DNA of 35,374 bases from Oscillospiraceae bacterium (GCA_015064745.1 SVRR01000020.1:1-35374); one strand, 5' to 3'. Counted from the stretch's first letter, positions 8,459-15,753 are shown. Numbers and translations are program-made. The notes: generated from the letters alone by a model not told the origin.

Positions 8459-8599
8459 ATAAAAAATCCCTTTCCCGCAAAAGGCGCACTGCCACCGAGA
8501 AAAGGATACCAACAAAAAAGCACAGGCTATTCATTTGATATGCTCACCTCGGCAGGATGGTGTTTCCACTTTTACGGTAACCTGCTGTCTTAGGATAAC
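8459..8599 (-). promoter_or_regulatory. Ribosomal protein L10 leader with attenuator
   Basis: On the minus strand the leader contains the typical L10-leader core: AGACAGCAGG pairing with CCTGCCGAGG across a variable hairpin (plus-strand 8545-8592). Downstream, TCCTTTTCTCG (8496-8506) pairs with CGGGAAAGGGA (8467-8477), followed by TTTTTT (8461-8466), an intrinsic terminator just ahead of rplJ. The layout matches the known Firmicutes mechanism, in which L10 binding to the core favours termination. Confidence 0.88.
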
Positions 8600-8605
8600 A
8601 AAAGT

Positions 8606-8634
8606 ATTATAGCATGCGCTTTTGCGTTTGTCAA
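8606..8634 (-). promoter_or_regulatory. Consensus sigma-A promoter of rplJ-rplL
   Basis: Minus-strand TTGACA (8629-8634), a 17-base spacer and TATAAT (8606-8611): a perfect match. Transcription should start near 8599, at the beginning of the L10 leader. Confidence 0.93.
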
Positions 8635-8750
8635 TAGGTTTTTTAAAAAATATAAAGTTTTTTCCATCACGGGCACGCCGCACCGTGTTCACCGAAAACG
8701 CCCCCTCTTTGGGGCGGCAGGGCTTGCGGCACTTTTGAAAAAAGCTTTTC

Positions 8751-9197
8751 TCAAGGCTGTTTCTTTACCTTAACGGGGAAGCGTTCTCCGCACGAGGGGC
8801 ATCGTACGATATGATCCCCGGGGATGCGGGCGAGACGGAGTGTGCTTTTGCAGTACGGGCACTTGCGATAGAGATGGGTCTTTCTGTCTCTGATCCTCAA
8901 ATAGGTGCGGCGCAGGGGCATGAACAGACTTTTCATCGCGCGGCGAAAGGCGGCGTTTTCTCTTTGCCGTTTCGTGACGTTGCGGGATAACATGCGAAAC
9001 AAGGCGTATCCGAAGGCAAGGAGATAAAGGGCGGGAAAGAGGTACTTTAACACGCTGTGCGCATAGAAAATGCCTGAGAGAAAAATGAAGATCAGCGACA
9101 GGGAAAAGGCGAGATAATACAGGGCATCCGCACCGTTTCTGCCTGCAAAAAATCGGGCAAGGCGATAGCGAAAGCCGTAAGGGTTGGAGTGACGCAT
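8751..9197 (-). CDS. Small membrane protein with C-terminal zinc ribbon
   Basis: 148 residues. Two membrane helices lie at about 25-45 and 50-70, then a basic cytoplasmic region and a zinc ribbon made by CPYC (113-116) and CPSC (133-136). GAGG lies 7 bases before ATG. It begins 48 bases after plsC and probably shares its transcript, which suggests a link to the membrane or envelope but no specific function. I do not recognise a named family. Confidence 0.75.
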   Translation of the reverse strand: MRHSNPYGFRYRLARFFAGRNGADALYYLAFSLSLIFIFLSGIFYAHSVLKYLFPALYLLAFGYALFRMLSRNVTKRQRENAAFRRAMKSLFMPLRRTYLRIRDRKTHLYRKCPYCKSTLRLARIPGDHIVRCPSCGERFPVKVKKQP

Positions 9198-9245
9198 AAA
9201 AAACCTCGTGATATGCGCGCTGTGCGCGTAATTTCTTGGGAAGGG

Positions 9246-10037
9246 TTAGAAAAGCGCCGCTTCCATCAAGGCACGTGCGCGGTCGGATAATTCGTCGGGG
9301 GAGAGTGCGCGGACGTCCTCGACGGGGATGATGCCAAGGACGGTCACCTTTACGCGCGGAAGACGAAAGGGAAGCCCCGAAATGGCGGTTTCCGACCCCT
9401 CGATGGTCATAACGGCGATAGGGGTGTCTGCCTTTTTGGCAAGCACGAAGGCGCCGCTTTTAAAGGGAAGGAGCGAGTTGTCCTTCGAGCGTGTGCCTTC
9501 GGGAAAGACACCGTAATTCAGCTTATTTTCCTTGACGTATTTTGCGGCGCGGTGTATGGCGCGCATGGCTTGCATGGGAGAGTCACGGTCGACAAATACG
9601 TAGCCGCATTTATTCATATACGGGCCGATAAAGGGGTATTTCTGTACCGAAAGCTTGGAGACGAACGCGGTTTTTCTGTGTGGGAAGGCGCTCATCAAAA
9701 AGACGGGGTCAAAGGCGGAGCGATGATTGCAAACGTAGACGGCATGCGTGCTCGGCATTTTCTCCTTGCCGACGACTTTGAGACGCGTGCCAAGCACCGA
9801 AGCAAACCAGGGGAGCGCAAGGCGCACGGTGAAGGAGGCAAGACGCCCTGGGCGCACGGGTGGCTCCTTGGAAAAAAAGAGGGAGGTCACCATCAGATAA
9901 AGGACGAATAAAACGCAAAACGTCAAAAACGACCCAAGGGCTATGGGGAGTATGAAGACAGGATGCAGCGTGGGGATAAACCAATAGAGCGCACACGTCA
10001 CGAGCGCTGCTTCCAACCAGAAAAACAAATAGAGCAT
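9246..10037 (-). CDS. plsC: 1-acyl-sn-glycerol-3-phosphate acyltransferase
   Basis: The product transfers an acyl chain to position 2 of lysophosphatidic acid to make phosphatidic acid, at the inner membrane face. The 263-residue form starts at 10037 (MLYLFFWLEA), chosen because GGAGG lies 6 bases upstream; longer in-frame extensions reach 10136 without a ribosome site. Membrane helices occupy residues 1-55. The catalytic NHRSAFD box (104-110, His105/Asp110) and FPEGTRS (178-184) are intact. It is followed by the zinc-ribbon membrane protein. The divergent neighbour is a lipid kinase that may make the same product, phosphatidic acid, from diacylglycerol. Exact substrate is inferred from the family; related PlsC-like enzymes can use other acceptors. 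Confidence 0.9.
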   Translation of the reverse strand: MLYLFFWLEAALVTCALYWFIPTLHPVFILPIALGSFLTFCVLFVLYLMVTSLFFSKEPPVRPGRLASFTVRLALPWFASVLGTRLKVVGKEKMPSTHAVYVCNHRSAFDPVFLMSAFPHRKTAFVSKLSVQKYPFIGPYMNKCGYVFVDRDSPMQAMRAIHRAAKYVKENKLNYGVFPEGTRSKDNSLLPFKSGAFVLAKKADTPIAVMTIEGSETAISGLPFRLPRVKVTVLGIIPVEDVRALSPDELSDRARALMEAALF

Positions 10038-10071
10038 TTTTCCTCCAAAGCGGTTTTGTTTTGACAGTTCT

Positions 10072-10100
10072 ATTTTACCACGGTTTGGTGAAGAAATCAA
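10072..10100 (-). promoter_or_regulatory. Sigma-A promoter of plsC
   Basis: Minus-strand TTGATT (10095-10100), a 17-base spacer and TAAAAT (10072-10077), 35 bases ahead of the chosen plsC start. This also argues against the longer start at 10136, which would lie upstream of the promoter. Confidence 0.7.
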
Positions 10101-10192
10101 GGGGAGTGGGAGGAGATTGTATGATTTTTGCCTCAAAAGACGAAAAAATTTCGTGTGTTCTTAGGAAAAGATGTCGAATTTTGCGTTCGGGG

Positions 10193-10221
10193 TTGATTTT
10201 GCGCGGAATTTAATATATAAT
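10193..10221 (+). promoter_or_regulatory. Sigma-A promoter of the lipid kinase gene
   Basis: TTGATT (10193-10198), a 17-base spacer and TATAAT (10216-10221). The start codon is 37 bases downstream. Confidence 0.8.
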
Positions 10222-10258
10222 AGGAAAGGAATACGTTATTCATTTGCGAGGAGTATCT

Positions 10259-11227
10259 ATGAAGCATATTTTAGTTGTCAACCCTGCGGCGGGTCATACG
10301 AACGCTTTGCCACGTATTCGCGAGGAAGCTGAGAAGTTAAAGGGCTCTTATGACGTTGAGATCTACGAGACGAAGGGAAAGGGAGACGCGACGGCGTTTG
10401 TGAAGGAAACGATCGCGGCACATCCCGATGCGCCCATTCGCTTCTATTCCTGCGGTGGTGACGGTACGCTGAAAGAGGTGGCGAACGGCGCTGTCGGCGC
10501 AAAAAACGCCTCGGTATCCTGCTATCCCTGCGGCAGTGGAAACGATTTTGTGAAGTATTACGGCGGGGCGGAGAATTTTCTTTCGCTTGCCGCGTTATTC
10601 GAGGGTGAGGAGCGAGAGATCGATCTTATCACCGACGGCACGGAGTATTCGATCAATATCGCTAATTTCGGCTTTGATTACGCTGTGTGCGAGACGATGG
10701 AAAAGGTGCGTCGCTTCCCTCTGCTTGGCGGAAAGCGCGCGTATTACGCGGGCATCGTGACTGCCCTTTTTACCGCGATGAAAAAACGCGTCAAGGTGTA
10801 TGCGGACGGCGAGCTTTTGACAGAGGATGACCGCTTCTTGCTTTGCACGCTTGCCAACGGCACCTACATCGGCGGCTCGTATATGTGCGCGCCTCGCTCG
10901 GACAACGAGGACGGGCTCTTGGAGCTTTGCTACGTAAAGTCTATCTCCGTGCCGCGCTTTTTAAAGCTGATGGGCTATTATAAGAGAGGCGAGCATCTGG
11001 ATATGGCGGCGCTTGCGCCTTACATCATCTATAAGCGCGTTTCAAGCATTGAGGTCTCGTCCACCGATAAGGACTTTGGCTATACCTTGGACGGAGAACT
11101 GCATCCCTGTGCGCGCTTCACCCTTACCATCGTACCGAAGGCGCTCCGATTCGCCATCCCCAAGACGGCGGCAGCATTTTGCGCGGAACGTGAAAAGAAA
11201 CGGCACGAAGCTTTTGCTTGTAAATAA
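10259..11227 (+). CDS. Diacylglycerol kinase-family lipid kinase (YegS/DagK-like)
   Basis: The 322-residue product has the two-domain fold of the soluble DgkB/YegS kinases. The nucleotide-binding motif GGDGTLKEVANG starts at residue 66, and NPAAG is at 8-12. The C-terminal part (ANGTYIGGSYMCAPRSDNED, LLELCYVKSISV) is the substrate side. Members phosphorylate diacylglycerol or related lipids, recycling it to phosphatidic acid. The start at 10259 is preferred because GAGGAG lies 7 bases upstream; a TTG at 10244 in the same frame has none. It is divergent from plsC. The lipid substrate is inferred, not shown. Confidence 0.88.
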   Translation: MKHILVVNPAAGHTNALPRIREEAEKLKGSYDVEIYETKGKGDATAFVKETIAAHPDAPIRFYSCGGDGTLKEVANGAVGAKNASVSCYPCGSGNDFVKYYGGAENFLSLAALFEGEEREIDLITDGTEYSINIANFGFDYAVCETMEKVRRFPLLGGKRAYYAGIVTALFTAMKKRVKVYADGELLTEDDRFLLCTLANGTYIGGSYMCAPRSDNEDGLLELCYVKSISVPRFLKLMGYYKRGEHLDMAALAPYIIYKRVSSIEVSSTDKDFGYTLDGELHPCARFTLTIVPKALRFAIPKTAAAFCAEREKKRHEAFACK

Positions 11228-11235
11228 CTGTTTGC

Positions 11236-11269
11236 AAAAACGCCACGGAAAATTCCGTGGCGTTTTTTT
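11236..11269 (+). terminator. Bidirectional terminator shared by the lipid kinase gene and rnpB
   Basis: Stem ACGCCACGGAA/TTCCGTGGCGT (11240-11250, 11253-11263) with a T-run to 11269 on the plus strand. A-rich sequence on the left gives a T-run on the minus strand as well, so it can also end rnpB. Confidence 0.88.
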
Positions 11270-11273
11270 GTAT

Positions 11274-11650
11274 GCAACAAAGGCGTATAAGCCGGGTTCT
11301 GTACCCTTTCGGGTCGCGATCATCTATCTGCGCCAGGCGTTACCGCATGGCTTGCGCTTGCGCGCTGCCGCCCAAGGGGGAAATACGGCGGACAACCGTC
11401 GGGCATAAAGCCCGCCCCTACGGCGTTGCTTCGGATAGAGTTTACATGACTCCCCTTGTTACCAAGGGGATGGTGAGCTCTTACCTCGCCTTTCCATCCT
11501 TACCGCTTGCGCGGCGGTTTATTTCTGTTGCACTGTTCCTGAGGTCGCCCTCGGCGGACGTTATCCGTTATCCTTGTCCTATGAAGCCCGGACTTTCCTC
11601 ACCGTACGGCCTTTCGGCGTAGTACGGCGCGATCGCGCAGCCTTGTTGCC
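11274..11650 (-). ncRNA. rnpB: RNase P RNA (bacterial type)
   Basis: This is the catalytic RNA that cuts the 5' leader off pre-tRNAs. Minus-strand sequence shows the hallmark blocks GAGGAAAGTCCGGGCT near the 5' end, GGTAAGAGCTCACC in the middle and ACAGAACCCGGCTTATA near the 3' end. Helix P1 can be drawn by pairing GGCAACAAGGC (11640-11650) with GCCTTTGTTGC (11274-11284), which fixes both ends and gives about 377 nt. A promoter lies directly upstream and the shared terminator directly downstream. Confidence 0.95.
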
Positions 11651-11655
11651 TTTCT

Positions 11656-11684
11656 ATTGTAGCATATTTTTTTTGGAAATGCAA
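11656..11684 (-). promoter_or_regulatory. Sigma-A promoter of rnpB
   Basis: Minus-strand TTGCAT (11679-11684), a 17-base spacer and TACAAT (11656-11661). A start near 11650 agrees with the 5' end deduced from helix P1. Confidence 0.75.
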
Positions 11685-11739
11685 GTGGGATTCCCAAAAA
11701 TACAATTTGAAAACGGCGGGAGCGTGCTCCCTCCCGGGC

Positions 11740-12342
11740 TTATAGGACGGTGCGGTCGCGGTCTACCTCAAGATTGATCAGACGGCGCATTTCGGGGCTT
11801 TCGAGAAGCAAGGCGGCGCAAACGAGGGTGATGCCAAGCTCAGGAAGCATATACCCCCCGTTGTAGAGCAGGGAATAAAGATATTTTCCCATACCGTCGG
11901 GCGCCCACTGTCCCCAGATGGCGACACCTGTCACAAAGTGAGAAAGGAAGCGGAGGACGCACACGAGCACGATGCCCAAATATGCGCCCGCATGACGGAA
12001 TTTTCCGAGACGCAAACGGCGAGGCGCCCCGGCAAGTCCTAAGACGATAAAGGGGAAAATATAGTCGAAAAGTACGCAAATGACGAGCGTTGCGCCCGTT
12101 TCGCAATAGGGGAACACGTTGCCCTCTATGAGCGCTTGTGCAATTTGAAACAGGGCAAAAACACAGCTTCCCGCAAGTCCCCATTTTACGCCGAGGGCGA
12201 GCGATAGAAGCATGATGGGGAGCATTGAGCCGAGCGTGACTGAGCCGCCAAGCGGCATCTCCCACAGCTTGGCAAAGGATAGGGCAATGGCAAGCGCCAC
12301 GAGAATGGCGGCAAGCACGAGCTTAGGGGTTTTGGTTCGCAT
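11740..12342 (-). CDS. thiT: ThiT-type thiamine transporter (ECF S component)
   Basis: A 200-residue, six-helix membrane protein. GGSVTLGSMLPIMLLSLALG after the first helix matches the conserved start of the YuaJ/ThiT family, and LPELGITLVCAALL closes the last helix. ThiT binds thiamine at the outer face and works with a shared energising module (EcfA, EcfA', EcfT), not seen in this window. The start at 12342 is chosen because AAGGAG lies 8 bases upstream; a longer frame to 12411 would run through the terminator. A TPP riboswitch sits directly upstream, which independently supports a thiamine role. Confidence 0.93.
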   Translation of the reverse strand: MRTKTPKLVLAAILVALAIALSFAKLWEMPLGGSVTLGSMLPIMLLSLALGVKWGLAGSCVFALFQIAQALIEGNVFPYCETGATLVICVLFDYIFPFIVLGLAGAPRRLRLGKFRHAGAYLGIVLVCVLRFLSHFVTGVAIWGQWAPDGMGKYLYSLLYNGGYMLPELGITLVCAALLLESPEMRRLINLEVDRDRTVL

Positions 12343-12397
12343 AAGAAATCTCCTTTTGTCATATGTTTTTGGGCGGAGGGCGTCCCCACCGCAAAAC

Positions 12398-12432
12398 AAA
12401 GAAAACCACACGGAAAAAAGTCGTGTGGTTTC
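12398..12432 (-). terminator. Riboswitch-controlled terminator upstream of thiT
   Basis: Minus-strand stem GAAACCACACG/CGTGTGGTTTTC (12422-12432 with 12401-12412) followed by a T-rich stretch. It lies between the TPP aptamer and the thiT start, as expected of an expression platform that stops transcription when TPP is bound. Confidence 0.8.
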
Positions 12433-12439
12433 GATATGA

Positions 12440-12523
12440 CTCGTCTCCCTACGCCGGCATGATCCGTATCAGGTTAAAGGGTTCGGTATTCCGTCTCAGC
12501 CCGCTTTCGCGGACACCCCTGAC
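12440..12523 (-). promoter_or_regulatory. TPP riboswitch (THI element)
   Basis: Minus strand shows the conserved aptamer parts in order: GGGGTGTCC, GGGCTGAGA, ACCCTTTAACCTGAT, CGGATCATGCCGGCGTAGGGA. Aptamer, terminator and thiT are in line, so thiamine pyrophosphate should repress uptake of thiamine. Confidence 0.96.
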
Positions 12524-12567
12524 TTTTATTCGGTTGTGGTTTCTTTGCTTGATACCGCGGGTATTAT

Positions 12568-12753
12568 AATGAAAACCGAAAACCGAAATTCCGGAATTTC
12601 GGTCGCAAATCATTGATTTGCGAGCAATTTTCTGTGAAGAAAATTGCCGATTTTCATTACAATGCAGTGTTGTGCGGAATAAAACGAAATCGTTTTATTC
12701 CGTTGAGCCGATAATAACGGCTCGTTGAAACGCACGAGGTGTTTCAACATCAC
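12568..12753 (-). other. Chain of six hairpins behind a consensus promoter; candidate structured RNA
   Basis: Six inverted repeats lie side by side: 12724-12748 (8-bp stem), 12705-12723 (6 bp), 12675-12702 (12 bp), 12624-12647 (9 bp), 12604-12622 (8 bp) and 12583-12602 (a perfect 20-base palindrome). An outer stem, AATGAAAA (12568-12575) with TTTTCATT (12651-12658), encloses the last three, so a four-way junction can be drawn. A perfect promoter sits just upstream on the minus strand, and the TPP riboswitch and thiT lie downstream. A 46-codon reading frame crosses the first hairpins, but its translation (MLKHLVRFNEPLL...) resembles nothing I know and its codons are dictated by the arms. It could be a small RNA, a thiT leader or a repeat element. 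Confidence 0.55.
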
Positions 12754-12759
12754 ATACGC

Positions 12760-12788
12760 ATTATAGCATTCCTTTTTCGGTTTGTCAA
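12760..12788 (-). promoter_or_regulatory. Consensus sigma-A promoter ahead of the hairpin chain
   Basis: Minus-strand TTGACA (12783-12788), 17-base spacer, TATAAT (12760-12765): perfect. Transcription would start near 12753 and run through the hairpins toward the TPP riboswitch and thiT. The -35 box lies only 18 bases past the stop of the phosphoribosyltransferase gene. Confidence 0.88.
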
Positions 12789-12806
12789 GCCCCAAAAAGA
12801 ATTTTT

Positions 12807-13361
12807 TTACAGAGGACGGCCCTCGTTATCGAAAAGGGGTAAGGGCGCGAGATAGCGGATATCGTCACGCATGGTGGCGTTGCCCTCGGCAAGAACGGCT
12901 GCCTTTGCGACAATCCGACCGCCCGACATTTTCACGAGCTCTTCCAGCGCGTGGAGCGACTGACCCGTGGAGATCACATCGTCTACGATAACGACGCGCT
13001 TGCCGCGCATCAGATCGGCATCCCCACCGTCGAGATACAGGCACTGTCCCCCCTCGGTGGTGATGGAAGTGACCTCGCACTTAATGATGTCCTTCATATA
13101 GAGCTTGGGCTTTTTGCGCGCGACGACGTAGCGCGCCTCTCCCAGCTGTCTTGCCATGGCGCAGATGAGGGGAATCCCCTTTGCCTCTGCTGTGATCAGC
13201 ACGTCGTGCTCGGGAAGCAGGCGGCAAATTCCCTCGGCGCACGCCTCGGTCAATTCGGTATCGCCGAGCAGGACGAAGCCCGCGATCATCAGCCTCTCGC
13301 TAATGGGACAGAGGGGCAGATCTCTTTCAACGCCCGCGACCTTTAATCTGTATGTCATCAT
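12807..13361 (-). CDS. Phosphoribosyltransferase, adenine phosphoribosyltransferase-like
   Basis: 184 residues of the type I phosphoribosyltransferase fold. The PRPP-binding loop is RVVIVDDVISTGQS; VLITAEAKGIPLI is the upstream loop, and LAPLPLFDNEG at the end resembles the tail of Apt-type proteins. Such enzymes join a purine base to PRPP to give a nucleotide; some family members are regulators instead. The usual Apt N-terminus is not seen, so base specificity is uncertain. The start at 13361 has AGGAAGG 6 bases upstream; ATG at 13358 is the alternative. It has its own promoter. Confidence 0.8.
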   Translation of the reverse strand: MMTYRLKVAGVERDLPLCPISERLMIAGFVLLGDTELTEACAEGICRLLPEHDVLITAEAKGIPLICAMARQLGEARYVVARKKPKLYMKDIIKCEVTSITTEGGQCLYLDGGDADLMRGKRVVIVDDVISTGQSLHALEELVKMSGGRIVAKAAVLAEGNATMRDDIRYLAPLPLFDNEGRPL

Positions 13362-13405
13362 GATGAACCTTCCTTTTTTGAAAATCGGGGAAACTCCCAA
13401 GGCAT

Positions 13406-13434
13406 ATTATACCACTTTTTTTCGCGAATGTCAA
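13406..13434 (-). promoter_or_regulatory. Consensus sigma-A promoter of the phosphoribosyltransferase gene
   Basis: Minus-strand TTGACA (13429-13434), 17-base spacer, TATAAT (13406-13411): perfect match, 45 bases before the start codon. Confidence 0.92.
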
Positions 13435-13436
13435 GA

Positions 13437-13468
13437 TGTGAAAAGACCGACACCAAACGGTGTCGGTC
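13437..13468 (-). terminator. Terminator of the SleB-like hydrolase gene
   Basis: Perfect 10-bp stem GACCGACACC/GGTGTCGGTC (13445-13454, 13459-13468) with a 4-base loop, followed on the minus strand by TTTTC. It lies 9 bases past the stop codon. Confidence 0.82.
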
Positions 13469-13477
13469 AATCCTTTT

Positions 13478-14380
13478 TTAATAGAAAAATCTGTGTCCCG
13501 CGATGGTGAAGGCGTAGGGGCGGTTGCGCTCGATCCAGGTCGACGAGACCATGCTCGGCGCGTAAAAGAAGAGGATGCGGTCGGATACGGTGTATCCCTC
13601 CATACACACCTTTGCGGCGGTCACGGACGTTGCGTGGGGTGTTTGCCAAATAGAGCCGTCATCAACGGGAGAAAACTGCACCACGCCGCCCTGTCTGTCA
13701 AAGATGACTCCCTTGACGGTGCCGGGGTAGGCAGGGTGCGCCTTGCGGTTATAAACCACGTTACCTACGGCAACCTGTCCGATGAAGGGCTCACCTCTTG
13801 CCTCGGCGGAGATGATGCGTGAGAGCCAATACAGGTCCTCCTCGCTGTAATAGGTCGCACCGTCTTCCAGCGGTGTCGGCGTGCCCGACAAAGTGACGGA
13901 ACGGTATTTTTCACTCCAAAAAACATCAAGCGATAAGACCTTCGAGAGCATGCGGATGGGTACGTACATCGTGCCGTCGGAAAGAATACGGATCGGCGTA
14001 TCGGCATACAGGCATCTTCCGTTGGCGTAGAGGATGTGCGAGCCGTCGCGCGCGGAAACAGTCAGTCCCTCGCCCTTCAGCTCGGCGGTGCGGATGCTTG
14101 CGTAATATGTAAGCTTGGCACCGGGTGCGTACTTTTCAAAGAAGCTTCTTAGGGGAATATAGGTGGTGGAGTTTATAAGGTGTCCGTCCACGGGAAGCCT
14201 TTCCCCCTTGTTCACGTATATGGGAACAGAAGGGTAGCTTTTGACGTTGATATCGCTCACCTTGCTCGGATAACGCGAGACCATCGTTTTCGCGCCTGTG
14301 GGAAGCGCGAGAAGCGACACAAGAAGCATCGCGGCGGCGAACACGGCTAAACGCCTTCGCCTTTTTTGAATCTTGGGCAT
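13478..14380 (-). CDS. SleB-type cell wall hydrolase with stalk-like N-terminal domain
   Basis: 300 residues. A basic N-terminus (KIQKRRRR) and hydrophobic stretch 11-30 form a signal peptide or anchor. Residues about 45-165 contain two stretches (STTYIPLRSFFEKY, GTMYVPIRMLSKVL) typical of the copper-amine-oxidase-like N-terminal fold found in clostridial wall proteins. Residues about 183-300 form a Hydrolase_2/SleB domain, with LSRIISAEARGEPFIGQVAV and the probable catalytic Glu193. SleB enzymes are lytic transglycosylases acting on spore cortex; vegetative relatives also exist, so the cell stage is open. The start at 14380 is set by AAGGAGGT, 6 bases upstream. The leader contains an unusual arrangement of alternative stems described separately. 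Confidence 0.87.
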   Translation of the reverse strand: MPKIQKRRRRLAVFAAAMLLVSLLALPTGAKTMVSRYPSKVSDINVKSYPSVPIYVNKGERLPVDGHLINSTTYIPLRSFFEKYAPGAKLTYYASIRTAELKGEGLTVSARDGSHILYANGRCLYADTPIRILSDGTMYVPIRMLSKVLSLDVFWSEKYRSVTLSGTPTPLEDGATYYSEEDLYWLSRIISAEARGEPFIGQVAVGNVVYNRKAHPAYPGTVKGVIFDRQGGVVQFSPVDDGSIWQTPHATSVTAAKVCMEGYTVSDRILFFYAPSMVSSTWIERNRPYAFTIAGHRFFY

Positions 14381-14485
14381 AAATACCTCCTTGGAAAGAG
14401 CTCGAAGAAACGGAAGGAGGGCGCGAAAAAAAGAAAAGGGGAGGAAAAACGCACCCAAAGAAACGTCCCCTCCGTTTCTTCGGCG
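14381..14485 (-). promoter_or_regulatory. Candidate attenuator leader of the SleB-like gene
   Basis: Three minus-strand segments compete. Segment 1 (GGAGGGG, 14467-14473) pairs with segment 2 (CCTCCCC, 14438-14444), which is followed by TTTTCTTTTTTT and so makes a terminator. The longer segment 1 (CGAAGAAACGGAGGGG, about 14467-14482) also pairs over 16 bp, allowing G-T pairs, with segment 3 (about 14403-14419). Segment 3 contains CCTCCTT, the exact complement of the Shine-Dalgarno AAGGAGG (about 14386-14392). No known riboswitch motif is seen. Confidence 0.45.
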
Positions 14486-14490
14486 TGGAT

Positions 14491-14519
14491 ATTATACCAT
14501 AAAGCGCAAAAACGCGCAA
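14491..14519 (-). promoter_or_regulatory. Sigma-A promoter of the SleB-like gene
   Basis: Minus-strand TTGCGC (14514-14519), 17-base spacer, TATAAT (14491-14496). Transcription would begin near 14485, leaving a leader of about 105 bases. Confidence 0.75.
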
Positions 14520-14523
14520 TGCA

Positions 14524-14555
14524 AAAAATATGGAAGCGGCGGTGCGCGCTTCCAT
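14524..14555 (-). terminator. Second terminator after asd
   Basis: Minus-strand stem ATGGAAGCG/CGCTTCCAT (14547-14555 with 14530-14538) followed by ATTTTTT. It backs up the first hairpin at 14557-14585. Confidence 0.78.
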
Positions 14556-14556
14556 A

Positions 14557-14585
14557 AGAAAAGGCGGTCTGCCGAAGCAGACCGC
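14557..14585 (-). terminator. First terminator after asd
   Basis: Perfect 9-bp stem GCGGTCTGC/GCAGACCGC around a TTCG tetraloop (minus strand), followed by CTTTTCTT. It lies 8 bases after the asd stop. Confidence 0.82.
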
Positions 14586-14592
14586 GTGAAAA

Positions 14593-15675
14593 TTATTTCT
14601 TTGTAATATAGCCTTCTCTGTAAAGAAGCTCCGCGATAAGCACCGCGCCGCCTGCCGCGCCGCGCAACGTGTTGTGCGAGAGACCGACGAACTTATAGTC
14701 GTACACGGTATCCTCGCGCAGTCTGCCGACCGACACGCCCATGCCGCCGTAGAGATCACGGTCGAGCTTGGCTTGGGGACGGTTGTCTTCCTCAAAATAG
14801 GTGATGAACTGATCGGGTGCGGAGGGAAGACCAAGCGTTTGCGGCTTGCCCTTAAAGCTTTTCCATGCTTCAAGGATCTCTTCCTTCGTAGGCTTTTCTT
14901 CGAAGCTGACGAACACCGCGGCGGTGTGACCGTCCGTTACGGGAACGCGGATGCACTGCGAGGTGATGAGGGGAGCTTTGGCGGGGACGATCTCTCCATC
15001 CTTGACCTCACCCCAAACGCGCAAGGGCTCCTTCTCGCTCTTTTCCTCCTCGCCGCCGATGAAGGGGATCACGTTATCGATCATTTCGGGCCACTCGCGG
15101 AAGGTCTTGCCCGCGCCGCTGATCGCCTGGTAGGTGGTGGCAACGACGACCTTGGGCTTGAACTTTAACAGAGGAGTAAGGGCGGGCACGTAGCTTTGAA
15201 TGGAGCAGTTGGGCTTGACGGCGATAAAGCCGCGCTTTGTGCCGAGGCGCGCTCTTTGCGCGTCAATGACGGAAAGGTGAGCATCGTTGATCTCCGGAAT
15301 GACCATGGGAACATCGGGCGTCCAACGGTTGGCGGAGTTGTTGGATACGACAGGCACCTCTGCCTTGGCATACGCTTCCTCCAAAGCGAGAATGTCGGGC
15401 TTCTTCATATCGACGGCACAGAACACAAAGTCGACCATAGAAGCGACAAGGGAAATCTCCTCGGAGGAGATGACGGTCATATTTTTCACGCACTCGGGCA
15501 TGGGAGTGGCGAGCTTCCAACGCTCTCCGACAGCCTCGGTGTAGCTTTTGCCCGCGGAACGGGGCGAGGCGATGAGTGCCGTAATTTCAAAATAGGGGTG
15601 GTTTTCAAGCAAGGTAATGAAGCGCTGGCCGACCATACCGGTCGCGCCGATAATACCAACCTTCAGCTTTTCCAT
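14593..15675 (-). CDS. asd: Aspartate-semialdehyde dehydrogenase
   Basis: The enzyme reduces aspartyl phosphate to aspartate semialdehyde with NADPH, the branch point to lysine, diaminopimelate, threonine and methionine. The 360-residue product has the nucleotide-binding GIIGATGMVGQ (7-17), active-site Cys157 in AVKPNCSIQS, and the substrate/acid-base stretch CIRVPVTDGHT (Arg243, His250). Sequence style and length fit the archaeal/fungal-type branch often found in Clostridia. The start at 15675 is chosen by AGGAG upstream. It is single, with its own promoter and tandem terminators. Confidence 0.95.
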   Translation of the reverse strand: MEKLKVGIIGATGMVGQRFITLLENHPYFEITALIASPRSAGKSYTEAVGERWKLATPMPECVKNMTVISSEEISLVASMVDFVFCAVDMKKPDILALEEAYAKAEVPVVSNNSANRWTPDVPMVIPEINDAHLSVIDAQRARLGTKRGFIAVKPNCSIQSYVPALTPLLKFKPKVVVATTYQAISGAGKTFREWPEMIDNVIPFIGGEEEKSEKEPLRVWGEVKDGEIVPAKAPLITSQCIRVPVTDGHTAAVFVSFEEKPTKEEILEAWKSFKGKPQTLGLPSAPDQFITYFEEDNRPQAKLDRDLYGGMGVSVGRLREDTVYDYKFVGLSHNTLRGAAGGAVLIAELLYREGYITKK

Positions 15676-15708
15676 AATAAGTTCTCCTTTTACAAATATC
15701 ATAGAGCC

Positions 15709-15737
15709 ATTGTAGCATAAAGCAAGAAAAAAGTCAA
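15709..15737 (-). promoter_or_regulatory. Sigma-A promoter of asd
   Basis: Minus-strand TTGACT (15732-15737), 17-base spacer, TACAAT (15709-15714), 33 bases before the start codon. Confidence 0.8.
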
Positions 15738-15753
15738 GAAATATATTATAATT

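Noticed and set aside
7442-8538. Plus-strand open frames opposite rplL and rplJ
   Set aside because: These are reverse-frame shadows of two certain ribosomal-protein genes.
10244-10258. TTG start for the lipid kinase, 15 bases upstream
   Set aside because: No ribosome site for the TTG, while GAGGAG is well placed for the ATG at 10259.
12610-12795. 61-codon open frame through the hairpin chain
   Set aside because: It begins inside the promoter, and its codons are dictated by the inverted repeats; no family likeness.
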